From BOKV01 sp041739465 (GTDB lineage: Bacteria > Pseudomonadota > Alphaproteobacteria > Rhizobiales > Rhizobiaceae), in NCBI GenBank assembly GCA_041739465.1, contig JBGSNX010000041.1, positions 1 through 64,000 on the forward strand: DNA of 64,000 nucleotides, read 5' to 3'. Position 1 is the first letter of the stretch. The number at the start of each line of letters is the position of its first letter. A program made the position numbers and the translations under genes. Positions 26,275 to 35,339 of the stretch are shown piece after piece. The notes under the pieces were generated by a model, which worked only from the letters and a program-made list of their open reading frames with translations, had not been told where the DNA came from and made no database searches.

Positions 26275-27594
26275 TTAGGAATTGCGCGGGCCAACCATGA
26301 CGATGGTTGGCTCCACAGTCAGAAATTTGCGCGCCACTGCCTTCAAATCATCCAGCGTCACGGCATTGATCAAATCAGCCCGGCGCGAAAGATAGTCAAG
26401 GCCAAGCTTTTCTGTCTGCATGGAAATCAGCACACGGGCAATCTTTGCTGAAGTGTCGAGATTGTTGATCGGATACGACCCGATCACGAATTTCTTGGCG
26501 GCTTCAAGTTCTGCAGCAGTCGGGCCTTCGGCCGCCATCCGCGCAATTTCGGCTCGCATCAAAGCCAGCGTTTCCTCGGCCCTGTCCGAGCGGGTGCCAG
26601 ATGAGGCTGTAATGTAGGCAGCATGATCAAGCGTTGCCAATGAGGAACCAACCGAATAGGCAAGCCCGCGCTTCTCGCGGATTTCATCGTACAGGCGCGA
26701 AGAGAACGAGCCGCCGCCAAGAATGTGGTTCATCAGATATGCCGCAAAAAACGACGGCTCATCGCGCCTTGGCCCAGGCAGTGCCATGGCGATTGCGGTC
26801 TGGGTGCCGATGTCTTCAACATCAATCCGCTTGCCGAACTGCATCTGTGCTGGTCCAACTTCCCGCAGATCTGCCTTGTCAGGCAATTGCCCGAATACAA
26901 GGTCGAGCATCCGGGCGGTTTCCTCAGGCGAAATCGCGCCAACCACCGCGACGGTCAAATTGTCCTTTGCAAACAAACGCCGAAACTGGCCAACAAGGTC
27001 ATCCCGGGTGATTGCATCAAGGCTTTGCTCTGTGCCTTGCCCGCGCCTTGCGTAGGGATGTCCGGCAAACAGGCTTTCGCGCAGGGCGTCGGAAGCCTTG
27101 GTATCTGCATCGTTCTGGGCGCTGGCAATGCGCGCCTTGAGCGATCCGCGCATCCGGTTGATCGCATCGGGATCAAACTGCAATTGCGTCAGCGAAAGGC
27201 GCATCAGTTCAAAGCCTTCGGCGCTGTCATCCTTCACGACCCGCAAACCACCGGAAAACTGGTCCCGGCCCCAAGAATATCCAAGGCTGACACCAAATTC
27301 TTCGGTTCGCGCCTGAAATGCCTTTGAATCGAACGGGCCTGCCCCCTCGTCAAACAAGGTTGCCATCAAACTGGCGAGGCCTTCCTTGCCTTCCGGGTCC
27401 TGCGTCGAGCCACCTTCAAAAGTGACTGCAACGGTTACGATCGGTACGGAATAGTCTTCGACCAGCCACGCCGAAACACCGCTTTCGCCCGAAACGGTCT
27501 TGATCTCCACCGCATGCGATTTCGCGGCAATCGTTGCAGTCGAAACTTGCAGCAGCAGTATCATAACAAACTGAAAAACACGCGTGCGGGTCAT
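26275..27594 (-). CDS. M16 peptidase-like subunit lacking the zinc motif
   Basis: A 439-residue M16 (insulinase/processing peptidase) homologue with an N-terminal signal or anchor helix. The position where HxxEH should sit reads EGLASLMATLFDEG (about 71-84), so the zinc ligands are absent (Ser75, Ala78, Thr79 in their place). The C-terminal R-Y-type block is present as SGTRSDRAEETL. In M16B pairs one subunit is catalytic and the other inactive; the upstream gene supplies the active one. The two are 1 bp apart. Predicted periplasmic. Confidence 0.9.
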   Translation of the reverse strand: MTRTRVFQFVMILLLQVSTATIAAKSHAVEIKTVSGESGVSAWLVEDYSVPIVTVAVTFEGGSTQDPEGKEGLASLMATLFDEGAGPFDSKAFQARTEEFGVSLGYSWGRDQFSGGLRVVKDDSAEGFELMRLSLTQLQFDPDAINRMRGSLKARIASAQNDADTKASDALRESLFAGHPYARRGQGTEQSLDAITRDDLVGQFRRLFAKDNLTVAVVGAISPEETARMLDLVFGQLPDKADLREVGPAQMQFGKRIDVEDIGTQTAIAMALPGPRRDEPSFFAAYLMNHILGGGSFSSRLYDEIREKRGLAYSVGSSLATLDHAAYITASSGTRSDRAEETLALMRAEIARMAAEGPTAAELEAAKKFVIGSYPINNLDTSAKIARVLISMQTEKLGLDYLSRRADLINAVTLDDLKAVARKFLTVEPTIVMVGPRNS

Positions 27595-27595
27595 T

Positions 27596-28945
27596 TCACG
27601 AACCTTCCTTGGGCAGCAATTCTCCGGTCACCGACCGGCGCTTGTCGAGCCACTTTCGGGCAGCGGCATTCACGTCTTCAACGCTGACCTGTTTCACGCG
27701 CTGCGGCCATTGCGAAATGTCCTCAAGCGAGCCGCCGGTGCTGAGCACCGTCCCATAAATGCGGGCCATGGTGGTTTGGCTGTCACGCTCGAAAATCGTG
27801 GTGCGAAGCAGATAGGCTCTGGCCTTTTCAAGTTCCTCCCCGCTCACTCCGTCTTTCAAAATGGCATCCACCTGTTCATCGAGCGCCGCCTCGATGGTTT
27901 GCAGCGAAACACCGGGAAGCGGCTGTGCATAAATGCCAAACTCGCCGTGGTCGTAAAAACCGCCCTGGTAGTACGCACCGGCGCTGGTGGCGATCGTCTT
28001 GTCTACCAGAAGTGCGCGGTTCAGTCGGCTGGTTGATGAACCACCAAGAATGGCCGCCAGCACATCCAGCGCTTCTGCTTCGCGCGGAGCAGCCAGACGG
28101 TAGGAAGCCACAACATAGGCCCGCCGTATCGAGGGCGAAGCAACGCGCGGATCGGCATAGGAAACGCGCCGTGCCGCGGTTGGTTCGGGTTCTGCCGGGC
28201 GCTTGCGGATGCCGGGTTCGGCCCTGCGAGCAATCTTGCCATAATGGGTTTGCGCCATCGCAAACACTTCTTGCGCTTCCACGTCGCCAGCCACCACCAG
28301 CAGCGCATTGTTTGGCGTGTAGTGAAGGTCATAAAACTCGATGGCATCGGCCAGCGTCAGCGCGGCCATTTCCTGCTCAAAGCCGATGATCGGCGTGCCG
28401 TAAGGATGGTTCACATACAGGGCGGCGTTGACCGCTTCGCCGAGAATGGCTTCGGGACTGGAGTCCACCCGCTGGCGGCGTTCTTCCAGGATCACGTCGC
28501 GTTCGGGCAGGACAACTGCATCCGTCAAGACCAGGTTCTGCATCCGGTCGGCTTCATAGCGCATCACCATTTCCAGCGCCGATGGGGCAACTTTCTGGTA
28601 ATATGCCGTGTAATCGGATGTCGTGAACGCGTTTTCCTGCCCACCGATTTCAGCGATCTTTCGAGAAAATTCGCGCTCCGGCACTGTTTTGGTGCCCTTG
28701 AACATCAAATGTTCGAGGAAATGGGCAATGCCTGATTTGCCGCGCTTCTCATCGGCAGAACCAACCTTGTACCAGACCATGTGGGTGACAACCGGTGCGC
28801 GGCGGTCCGGAATCACAATGATTTCCAGCCCGTTCGGCAAGGTCCGGGACTCGATTGCCGGCCCCGTATCGGCAGCAATTCCAGGGCTGGTGACAAACAG
28901 TGAAATGGCAAGTGCAAAAATGGCAGTTGCGGCTGAGCGAAACAT
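27596..28945 (-). CDS. M16 zinc metallopeptidase (active subunit)
   Basis: A 449-residue M16B peptidase. It has an N-terminal signal peptide (hydrophobic stretch 5-22, cleavage likely after GIA near 24) and the inverted zinc motif HFLEH (His75, Glu78, His79), followed by the distal Glu region about 70 residues later. Predicted to degrade peptides in the periplasm with the inactive partner downstream. I start it at the ATG at 28945, with GGAG about 10 bp upstream; the frame is open to 29020 but no ribosome site supports the longer forms. Confidence 0.93.
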   Translation of the reverse strand: MFRSAATAIFALAISLFVTSPGIAADTGPAIESRTLPNGLEIIVIPDRRAPVVTHMVWYKVGSADEKRGKSGIAHFLEHLMFKGTKTVPEREFSRKIAEIGGQENAFTTSDYTAYYQKVAPSALEMVMRYEADRMQNLVLTDAVVLPERDVILEERRQRVDSSPEAILGEAVNAALYVNHPYGTPIIGFEQEMAALTLADAIEFYDLHYTPNNALLVVAGDVEAQEVFAMAQTHYGKIARRAEPGIRKRPAEPEPTAARRVSYADPRVASPSIRRAYVVASYRLAAPREAEALDVLAAILGGSSTSRLNRALLVDKTIATSAGAYYQGGFYDHGEFGIYAQPLPGVSLQTIEAALDEQVDAILKDGVSGEELEKARAYLLRTTIFERDSQTTMARIYGTVLSTGGSLEDISQWPQRVKQVSVEDVNAAARKWLDKRRSVTGELLPKEGS

Positions 28946-29050
28946 CGATAGCAGCTCCGGGCTTGCGAACGGGGAAGCCGTCCTCATACAGACATAACGC
29001 GCCGGGATGGCCGTTGCCACCGCATGGGCGTCATTTTCGCGTGATGCGTC

Positions 29051-29608
29051 TCACCCTTGATTGCGCAACTGGAAAAAGCCGACAACGGTGTCGCCGAACT
29101 GCCGTTGGTCCAGCGTGTCAAAGCCCGGCAGCACTTGCGGTGCTGAAGCTGCGCGCTCTTCAAGGACCAGGATTGATTGCGGCTTCAGCCAGCCACCTGC
29201 TGAGAGGCTGGCCGCTGCTTTCTCTCCAAGCCCCATTGAATAAGGTGGATCGGCAAAGGCGAGGTCAAATGCTTCCATGGTGCCCGGCACACCCAGATCG
29301 GTTGCATCGCGGCGAAATATCTTGGTTGATCCCTGCAAGCCAAAAGTTTCCGTGTTGGTTCGAAGCAGGCCTCGGCCCTGAGCCGAGGTCTCGACGAACA
29401 ATGTGAATGCCGCGCCGCGCGACATTGCTTCCAGCCCGAGCGCGCCTGTGCCGGCAAACAGGTCAATCACACGTCGACCTTCCATCTGGAAACGGGAGGC
29501 CAGAATATTGAAAACACTTTCTCTTGTGCGGTCAGAGGTCGGGCGGATTTCATCGTCAACGGGCGCTGCTATCTGCCTGCCCCGAAACTTACCGGCGACG
29601 ATCCGCAT
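29051..29608 (-). CDS. rsmD: 16S rRNA (guanine-N2)-methyltransferase RsmD
   Basis: Methylates G966 (E. coli numbering) of 16S rRNA. The 185-residue protein opens with the family hallmark MRIVAGKFRGR, then RPTSDRTRESVFNIL, the SAM loop DLFAGTGALGLEAMSRG and the catalytic ADPPY (about 119-123). The ATG at 29608 lies inside the last codons of rluB (20-bp overlap); the longer frame to 29959 reads the repetitive rluB tail in another frame and is not real. Confidence 0.95.
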   Translation of the reverse strand: MRIVAGKFRGRQIAAPVDDEIRPTSDRTRESVFNILASRFQMEGRRVIDLFAGTGALGLEAMSRGAAFTLFVETSAQGRGLLRTNTETFGLQGSTKIFRRDATDLGVPGTMEAFDLAFADPPYSMGLGEKAAASLSAGGWLKPQSILVLEERAASAPQVLPGFDTLDQRQFGDTVVGFFQLRNQG

Positions 29609-30722
29609 TGCCACGCCCCTGCCCTGTGGGTCGCTTGCCCCCGCCACCTGGCTTGCTGCCATCTGGTTTGTAGCCATCTGGCTTGCCGCCAGACCTTGAA
29701 GCACCACTCTTTGCAGGTCTTGCACTGGAAGGACCGGGCTTGCGGCGCGTGTCCATCCGGTCGAGCGCATCTTCGGCAGCCTGCCCGCGCGGCACACGGC
29801 GAGAAGGGCCGATTTTTCGCTCGTCGCGCCTTGCTTCCGGTTTCTTCGCCGGTTTGCCTGACTTGGCTGGCTCGGCAGGTTTTTGCACAACGGGCGGCAA
29901 TGGCGGGGTGTCGAAATTGGCGCCCGCCTCGGCTGCAAGGCGCGGTCCAAGCTGGTCACGCAACATGCGGCCGCGAATCTCGCGCACTTCCCCTTCGGCC
30001 AGATCGCCCAGCTGGAACGGGCCGAAAGAGACCCTGATCAAGCGGTTCACCGAAAGACCCAGCGCGCCAAGCACATTCTTGACTTCACGGTTCTTGCCTT
30101 CACGCAAGGCCAGCGTGATCCACACGTTCGACCCCTGACGGCGATCCAGCAACGCTTCCATCGAACCATACAAAACGCCGTTGACGGCCATGCCATCCTT
30201 GAGCGCATCCAGCTGTTCCTGGGTAACTTCGCCATGGGCGCGAACACGGTACCTGCGCAGCCAGCCGGTCTTGGGCAGTTCCAGCACCCGGGCAAGGCCG
30301 CCATCATTGGTCATGAGCAGGAGGCCCTCGGTGTTTATGTCGAGACGGCCTATCGAGAGTACCCTTGGCATGTCCTTGGGCATGGCGCCGAAAACAGTCG
30401 GACGCCCTTCCGGATCGCGGGCGGTTGTCACCAGTCCGGCTGGCTTGTGGTAAAGCCACACCCGGGTGCGCTCTGTTGCGGGAAGCGGCGCGCCATCGAC
30501 CTCGATCTTGTCGCCCAGCCCGACAGTAAAGGCGGGTGTGTCAAGGATCTTGCCATTGACGGCTACGCGGCCAGTAGCAATCCAGGTTTCGGCTTCTCGG
30601 CGCGAGCACATTCCAGCGCGAGCTAGGCGCTTGGCGATCCGCTCCCTGCCATCGGATTCGGCGGGTTCTTCAGGTTTTGAGGCTTTTGCGGGTTTGGCCC
30701 GGTCGGTTATCGGCTTTGACAT
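29589..30722 (-). CDS. rluB: RluB-type 23S rRNA pseudouridine synthase
   Basis: A 377-residue RsuA/RluB-family pseudouridine synthase. An S4 RNA-binding domain (about 29-75, AGMCSRREAETWIATGRVAV) is followed by the catalytic domain with Asp in GRLDINTEGLLL. From about residue 270 to the end runs a basic, Pro/Gly/Lys-rich disordered tail with KPDGYKPDGSKPGGG repeats, an extension seen in alphaproteobacterial members. The tail DNA (29639-29700) is itself repetitive and its last 20 bp overlap rsmD. The target site, U2605 by analogy, is inferred. Confidence 0.92.
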   Translation of the reverse strand: MSKPITDRAKPAKASKPEEPAESDGRERIAKRLARAGMCSRREAETWIATGRVAVNGKILDTPAFTVGLGDKIEVDGAPLPATERTRVWLYHKPAGLVTTARDPEGRPTVFGAMPKDMPRVLSIGRLDINTEGLLLMTNDGGLARVLELPKTGWLRRYRVRAHGEVTQEQLDALKDGMAVNGVLYGSMEALLDRRQGSNVWITLALREGKNREVKNVLGALGLSVNRLIRVSFGPFQLGDLAEGEVREIRGRMLRDQLGPRLAAEAGANFDTPPLPPVVQKPAEPAKSGKPAKKPEARRDERKIGPSRRVPRGQAAEDALDRMDTRRKPGPSSARPAKSGASRSGGKPDGYKPDGSKPGGGGKRPTGQGRGNADRRR

Positions 30723-30797
30723 GGTTCGTCCCTACCAAGGAAAGCTGCATTGTGCGAGATGTTTTGGCAACGAAACGCAGGACAAGCGGAGAGCAGC

Positions 30798-31241
30798 GTG
30801 TCGCAGTTCATGGCAAAAGCGTTGGAGGAGGCGAAAGCTGCGGCCGATCGCGGCGAAGTGCCTGTAGGTGCGGTGCTGGTTTGCGATGGCAAGATCGTGT
30901 CGCGTGCAGGAAATGAAACCCTTGCCCGCAACGACCCTACCGCGCATGCCGAGTTGCTTGTCATCCGGATGGCATGTGAATCCCTGTCCTCGCAACGCCT
31001 TGCCGATTGCGACCTTTACGTAACGCTGGAGCCTTGCCCAATGTGTGCGGGTGCAATCTCCTTTGCGCGGATCAGGCGGCTGTATTACGGGGCAGAGGAT
31101 ACAAAGGGGGGAGCAGTGGAAAACGGTGTTCGCTATTTTGGCGATCCAAGCTGCCACCACGCACCTGAAGTTTATTCAGGCATGGCCCAAAGCCAGAGTG
31201 CCGAGCTTTTGCAGTCGTTTTTCAGGCAAAGGCGAAGCTAG
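30798..31241 (+). CDS. tadA: tRNA-specific adenosine deaminase
   Basis: Deaminates A34 to inosine in tRNA-Arg(ACG), and is essential in most bacteria. The 147-residue protein carries the zinc motifs HAE (His50, catalytic Glu52) and PCPMC (Cys80, Cys83). The GTG at 30798 gives the correct family N-terminus and has a GGAG box 6 bp upstream; an ATG four codons later is possible, and the frame is open back to 30750. It is divergent from rluB. Confidence 0.95.
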   Translation: MSQFMAKALEEAKAAADRGEVPVGAVLVCDGKIVSRAGNETLARNDPTAHAELLVIRMACESLSSQRLADCDLYVTLEPCPMCAGAISFARIRRLYYGAEDTKGGAVENGVRYFGDPSCHHAPEVYSGMAQSQSAELLQSFFRQRRS

Positions 31242-31253
31242 GACAATGAGCAA

Positions 31254-31952
31254 TCAGTTGCGGCGGCCAAGTTCCTGCATGGCCTTGATCTTGGCCTGAC
31301 GAACTTCTTCGGCTTTGATGGCCTTTTCCTCGTCGCTGTAGGCATCAACGCCTGCTGGTGCAGACGATACCGGAACGCGGTATTGGACCGGCGGTTCGGT
31401 CAGATATTTGCGGTTTGCGCCGATTGCGCCGCCAAGTTCCGCCTTGCGCTGCAATACTTCCTGGCGTGTAGCCTGGCTTGCCTCGCCGCCATAAATGGTC
31501 GGGTTGCCGTCACGGTCGGTGCGACCTGGAATGAACTTCTTTTCGGTGTAGCCGGTTTCGATGGCAATGCCTTCCTTGCGGCGAAGGCGTTCTTCAACAC
31601 TCACTTCACCGGTGCGTGCATCCACCTCTCCGGCAGCAGCGCGAACCCGCGCAATGCGCTCTTCAGGGGTTTCGGGCCATTCAGGATTTGAGGTCGTGGT
31701 TTCGATGTCCACCGGTTCAACCAGCGCCTGCTTGTTTTGCGGCACGATCAGGTCAGGACGGGCGGAATAGTCGATCTTCGGCTTCTCGGTCTTCAGGTTG
31801 AACATGGTGTACATGTCCTTGAGCGTCTGCTCTTCCTGCGAAACGCCGGTTCCGTAGGTCGTTCCACCCACGCAACCTGTCACCGCGCCGAGCGCAATGA
31901 AGCTAGCCGCAATGCGGGAAGCCTTGGCGAATGATTTGAGCGAAAGGTGCAT
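31254..31952 (-). CDS. Predicted lipoprotein of unknown function
   Basis: A 232-residue protein with a lipoprotein signal peptide: basic start, hydrophobic core (about 11-22) and a lipobox ending VTG-Cys near residue 25. The mature part is charged and largely without hydrophobic stretches, with a Glu/Arg-rich middle (PETPEERIARVRAAAGE) and a helical C-terminus rich in Lys, Glu and Ala. I do not recognise a named domain. Likely periplasm-facing. The ATG at 31952 is chosen because it begins the signal peptide. It converges on tadA, 12 bp away. Confidence 0.75.
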   Translation of the reverse strand: MHLSLKSFAKASRIAASFIALGAVTGCVGGTTYGTGVSQEEQTLKDMYTMFNLKTEKPKIDYSARPDLIVPQNKQALVEPVDIETTTSNPEWPETPEERIARVRAAAGEVDARTGEVSVEERLRRKEGIAIETGYTEKKFIPGRTDRDGNPTIYGGEASQATRQEVLQRKAELGGAIGANRKYLTEPPVQYRVPVSSAPAGVDAYSDEEKAIKAEEVRQAKIKAMQELGRRN

Positions 31953-32109
31953 CTTGACCCCGAGACTGAACACTCAACTGCATAGACCGCAAAATACGGC
32001 CAGAATCCGGCAAACTTGCCGGTAAGCATTTGTTCAGTAGCGCAAAAGCTGCCCTGTGACAATCTTGCCGCTCTTTTCGAGCAGCAAGATGGTCAACAAG
32101 GCTGGGTAT

Positions 32110-35103
32110 TCACTTGCCGGAGGCGTCAATCTCGCGGATTGCCGCCGCATCGCGGGAAGACAATTCCGGAAATTCCGGGTCGGCTCCGACATCGGGCAGG
32201 ATTTTCCACGACCGCGCACATTTGCGGCCCTGAGCCTGGCTCGGAACCACGGCCACATCGGCGGTTTCATCGGTGCGGAAGGCATTTTGAGGTGCCACTC
32301 CGGATGTAACCGTGATCTGGCTGGTAATGCAGATTTCGGCGAAATCGACCCCATCCAGCGCTGCCAAAAGGGTTGGATCTGCAACATGCACAACCGGAGC
32401 CGCCTCCAGGGAGGAACCGATCCGCTTTTCCTTGCGCTCGATTTCGAGGGCACCGGTGACAACGCGTCGCACCTTTCGGATCAGCGCCCACTTTTCCGCC
32501 AACGCATCATCACGCCAATGCGCAGGGATTGGCGAGAATTGTTCAAGGTGGATCGAGCCATCAACGCCCGGATTGCGGTCCATGAATGCTTCTTCCATGG
32601 TGAACGGCAGAATCGGCCCCAACCATTTTGCAAGGCAATCGAACAGGTGTCGGACGGTCTGCAGGGCCGCCTTGCGTTTGATGCTGGAAGGCGCGTCACA
32701 ATACAGCGCATCCTTGCGGATGTCGAAATAGAAGGCGGAAAGCTCCGCATTCATGAAATTCGACAAGGTGAAAAGCACGCGCTTGAAATCAAAGGCGTCA
32801 TAGCTCTCGCAAACCAGTACATCCAGTTCGGCGAGGCGGTGCAACATCAGCCGTTCAAGCTCGGGCATTTGCGGCCAAGGAACTTCAGTGCCCCGGTCAT
32901 GCGCGAGCGTGCCGAGCATCCAGCGGAAAGTGTTGCGGACCTTGCGGTAGGAATCGACTGCGGTCTTGAGGATTTCCGGCCCAATGCGCAGATCCTCCGA
33001 ATAATCGGAAGAAGCCACCCAGAGGCGCAGGATATCGGCGCCCGATTGTTCTATCACCTTTTGCGGGGTGACGACATTGCCGAGCGATTTCGACATCTTG
33101 CGGCCTGCCTCGTCCATGACAAAGCCATGGGTGAGCAGGGCGTCATAGGGCGCGCGGCCGCGCGTGCCGCAGCTTTCCAGCAAGGATGAATGGAACCATC
33201 CGCGATGCTGGTCGGAACCTTCAAGATAAAGGTCGGCTGGCCATTTGAGGTCTTCGCGTTCTTCAAGGCAAAAGGCGTGGGTGGAGCCTGAATCGAACCA
33301 GACGTCGAGAATGTCGGTGACCATTTTCCAAGGCTCGTTCGAGCGCGAACCCAAGAAGCGCTCGCGTGCGCCATCGGCAAACCAGGCGTCGGCGCCCTCC
33401 TCGCGGAAGGCTTCGACGATGCGGGCATTGACCGCCTCGTCCTTCAGAACCTCGCCGTCTTCGCCCACAAAAACGGCAATCGGCACGCCCCAGGCGCGCT
33501 GGCGCGAGAGCACCCAATCGGGGCGATTCTCGATCATTGCGTTGAGGCGGTTCTGACCGGCGGCTGGCACGAAACGGGTCTGGGATATTGCCTTGAGTGC
33601 AGTCTGGCGAAGGGTTGCGCCAAGGCTGTCCACCTCACGGTCCATGTAGACAAACCATTGCGGCGTGTTGCGGAAGATCACCGGCTTTTTCGAGCGCCAG
33701 GAATGCGGGTAGGTGTGCTTGAGCCGCCCACGTGCGAACAGCATGTTGCGACCGATCAGTGCCTTGATGACCGCATCATTGGCGTCGCCCTTCTTGCCAT
33801 TGTCATCGATGACGCGCACAGCCCCGCCCTCGCGATCCGGGCCAAAACCCGGCGCATCCTTGGTGAGAAAGCCGGCATCGTCGACGGTGAAAGGGATGGC
33901 GGTATCAACGCCCTTGTGGCGGGCCTGATCCATCCAGATGTCAAAGTCTTCGCGGCCATGGCCCGGCGCGGTGTGGACGAAACCAGTGCCGGCATCGTCG
34001 GTGACATGGTCGCCGTCGAACAGGGGGACATCGAATTCATAACCGCCAGCGAGGCCCTTGAGGGGATGGGCAACTTTCAAACGCATTAAATCCCTTGGCT
34101 CAATAGAGCCGACTTCAAAGATTTTCAGCTTTGCTTTTTGTGCACAGCTGTCTGCCAGCTCCACTGCAGCAATAAATCTCTCGCCCGGCTGCGGACCAAA
34201 AGTGTTCTCGGCGTCCAGAACTTCGTAGATCGCGTACTGAATTTTCGATGAAAAACTGATTGCTCGGTTGCCCGGAATTGTCCAAGGCGTCGTAGTCCAG
34301 ATCAATATTGAAGTACCCACTAATTCTTCGATCATTTTTGACCAAGCGTTGCTAACGAATTCATTTAGTTCAACGCCAAAATGCTGTTTGATTTCATCTA
34401 CTGAATATGAATGAAATCCGACCACAGGAAACTTCACGCAGACCGTGTCGCTCTCATAATCCTGGTACTCGACCTCGGCTTCGGCGAGTGCGGTGCGTTC
34501 GACCACAGACCACATCACCGGCTTGGAGCCGCGGTAGAGCTGGCCGGTCATCGCGAACTTCATCAGTTCAGCGGCAATCTTCGCCTCGGCCTTGTAGGCC
34601 ATGGTGGTGTAGGGGTTTTCAAAATCGCCCTCGACCCCAAGGCGACGGAACTCGGCCGATTGCACGCCAATCCAGTGTTGCGCGAATTCGCGGCATTGGC
34701 GGCGGAATTCGTTGACTGGCACCTCGTTCTTGTCGAGGCCCTTCTCGCGGTATTGCTCCTCGATCTTCCATTCGATCGGCAGGCCGTGGCAGTCCCAGCC
34801 CGGCACGTAATTGCTGTCAAACCCGCGCATCTGGAACGACCGGGTGATGACATCCTTGAGGATCTTGTTGAGCGCGTGGCCAATGTGGAGATTGCCGTTG
34901 GCGTAAGGCGGGCCATCATGCAGCACGTATTTCGGCTTGCCCTTGGCACTCTGGCGCATGCGCTTGTAAAGCTGCATGTCGTCCCAGCGCTTGATGATCT
35001 GCGGCTCTTTTTCGGGCAATCCGGCGCGCATGGGAAATTCGGTTTGCGGCAGATAGAGCGTTTCGCTCCAGTCGCGACCTTCGGTTTTAGGTGTGTCGTT
35101 CAT
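32110..35103 (-). CDS. ileS: Isoleucine-tRNA ligase
   Basis: Class I aminoacyl-tRNA synthetase charging tRNA-Ile. The 997-residue protein has the HIGH motif as NLHIGHALNK (about 73), the KMSKS loop as GRKMSKSLGN (about 670), and the Thr-rich editing peptide WTTTPWTIPGN. The C-terminal zinc finger is reduced: only the first Cys (KCARSWK) remains. Codons about 223-340 (34082-34436) are strikingly AT-rich, with CTA, TTA, ATA and AAT codons rare elsewhere in the window, and include about 30 extra residues before the editing peptide, which I infer to be imported. The frame is intact throughout. Confidence 0.97.
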   Translation of the reverse strand: MNDTPKTEGRDWSETLYLPQTEFPMRAGLPEKEPQIIKRWDDMQLYKRMRQSAKGKPKYVLHDGPPYANGNLHIGHALNKILKDVITRSFQMRGFDSNYVPGWDCHGLPIEWKIEEQYREKGLDKNEVPVNEFRRQCREFAQHWIGVQSAEFRRLGVEGDFENPYTTMAYKAEAKIAAELMKFAMTGQLYRGSKPVMWSVVERTALAEAEVEYQDYESDTVCVKFPVVGFHSYSVDEIKQHFGVELNEFVSNAWSKMIEELVGTSILIWTTTPWTIPGNRAISFSSKIQYAIYEVLDAENTFGPQPGERFIAAVELADSCAQKAKLKIFEVGSIEPRDLMRLKVAHPLKGLAGGYEFDVPLFDGDHVTDDAGTGFVHTAPGHGREDFDIWMDQARHKGVDTAIPFTVDDAGFLTKDAPGFGPDREGGAVRVIDDNGKKGDANDAVIKALIGRNMLFARGRLKHTYPHSWRSKKPVIFRNTPQWFVYMDREVDSLGATLRQTALKAISQTRFVPAAGQNRLNAMIENRPDWVLSRQRAWGVPIAVFVGEDGEVLKDEAVNARIVEAFREEGADAWFADGARERFLGSRSNEPWKMVTDILDVWFDSGSTHAFCLEEREDLKWPADLYLEGSDQHRGWFHSSLLESCGTRGRAPYDALLTHGFVMDEAGRKMSKSLGNVVTPQKVIEQSGADILRLWVASSDYSEDLRIGPEILKTAVDSYRKVRNTFRWMLGTLAHDRGTEVPWPQMPELERLMLHRLAELDVLVCESYDAFDFKRVLFTLSNFMNAELSAFYFDIRKDALYCDAPSSIKRKAALQTVRHLFDCLAKWLGPILPFTMEEAFMDRNPGVDGSIHLEQFSPIPAHWRDDALAEKWALIRKVRRVVTGALEIERKEKRIGSSLEAAPVVHVADPTLLAALDGVDFAEICITSQITVTSGVAPQNAFRTDETADVAVVPSQAQGRKCARSWKILPDVGADPEFPELSSRDAAAIREIDASGK
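34082..34436 (-). other. AT-rich, rare-codon tract inside ileS
   Basis: By direct count, 34321-34380 is 21/60 G+C and 34381-34440 is 23/60, while the flanks 33961-34020 and 34441-34500 are 41/60 and 37/60. The change is abrupt on both sides and the reading frame is kept. The tract encodes the beginning of the CP1 editing domain. A foreign recombination tract is the simplest explanation. Confidence 0.75.
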
Positions 35104-35339
35104 CTTTTTCGCTTTGGTGCCCGCACCTCAAAAAGCGCGGGGGACTGGCAGTCCTGTGGGCTTTTGGCCCGGAAAATGGCGGAAACTGGCACGCGCGGGT
35201 GCGCGGCGATTCAACCCGGCACTCCAACCCCGATAAATCAGGTGGAGGCCGGGCGAATAATTCGCAGGGAAATCAGCGCGCAAATGACCATCTGCAGTCC
35301 ATACCAGCAAGGGCGTGGCGAATAAAGCCGGATTTGGGA

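Noticed and set aside
32064..32088. Terminator hairpin after ileS
   Set aside because: An imperfect stem (CTTGCCGCTC/GAGCAGCAAG) with no T run on the ileS-reading strand; not convincing.
32056..33189. 377-residue plus-strand frame opposite ileS
   Set aside because: Antisense shadow of ileS. Other long plus frames there (34411-35325) are the same.
34082..34436. Intein or group I intron in ileS
   Set aside because: The tract is too short, lacks splicing motifs and aligns with normal editing-domain sequence such as WTTTPWTIPGN.
35104..35339. tRNA or riboswitch upstream of ileS
   Set aside because: I looked for a cloverleaf or T-box-like structure in the 236-bp gap and found only short hairpins.
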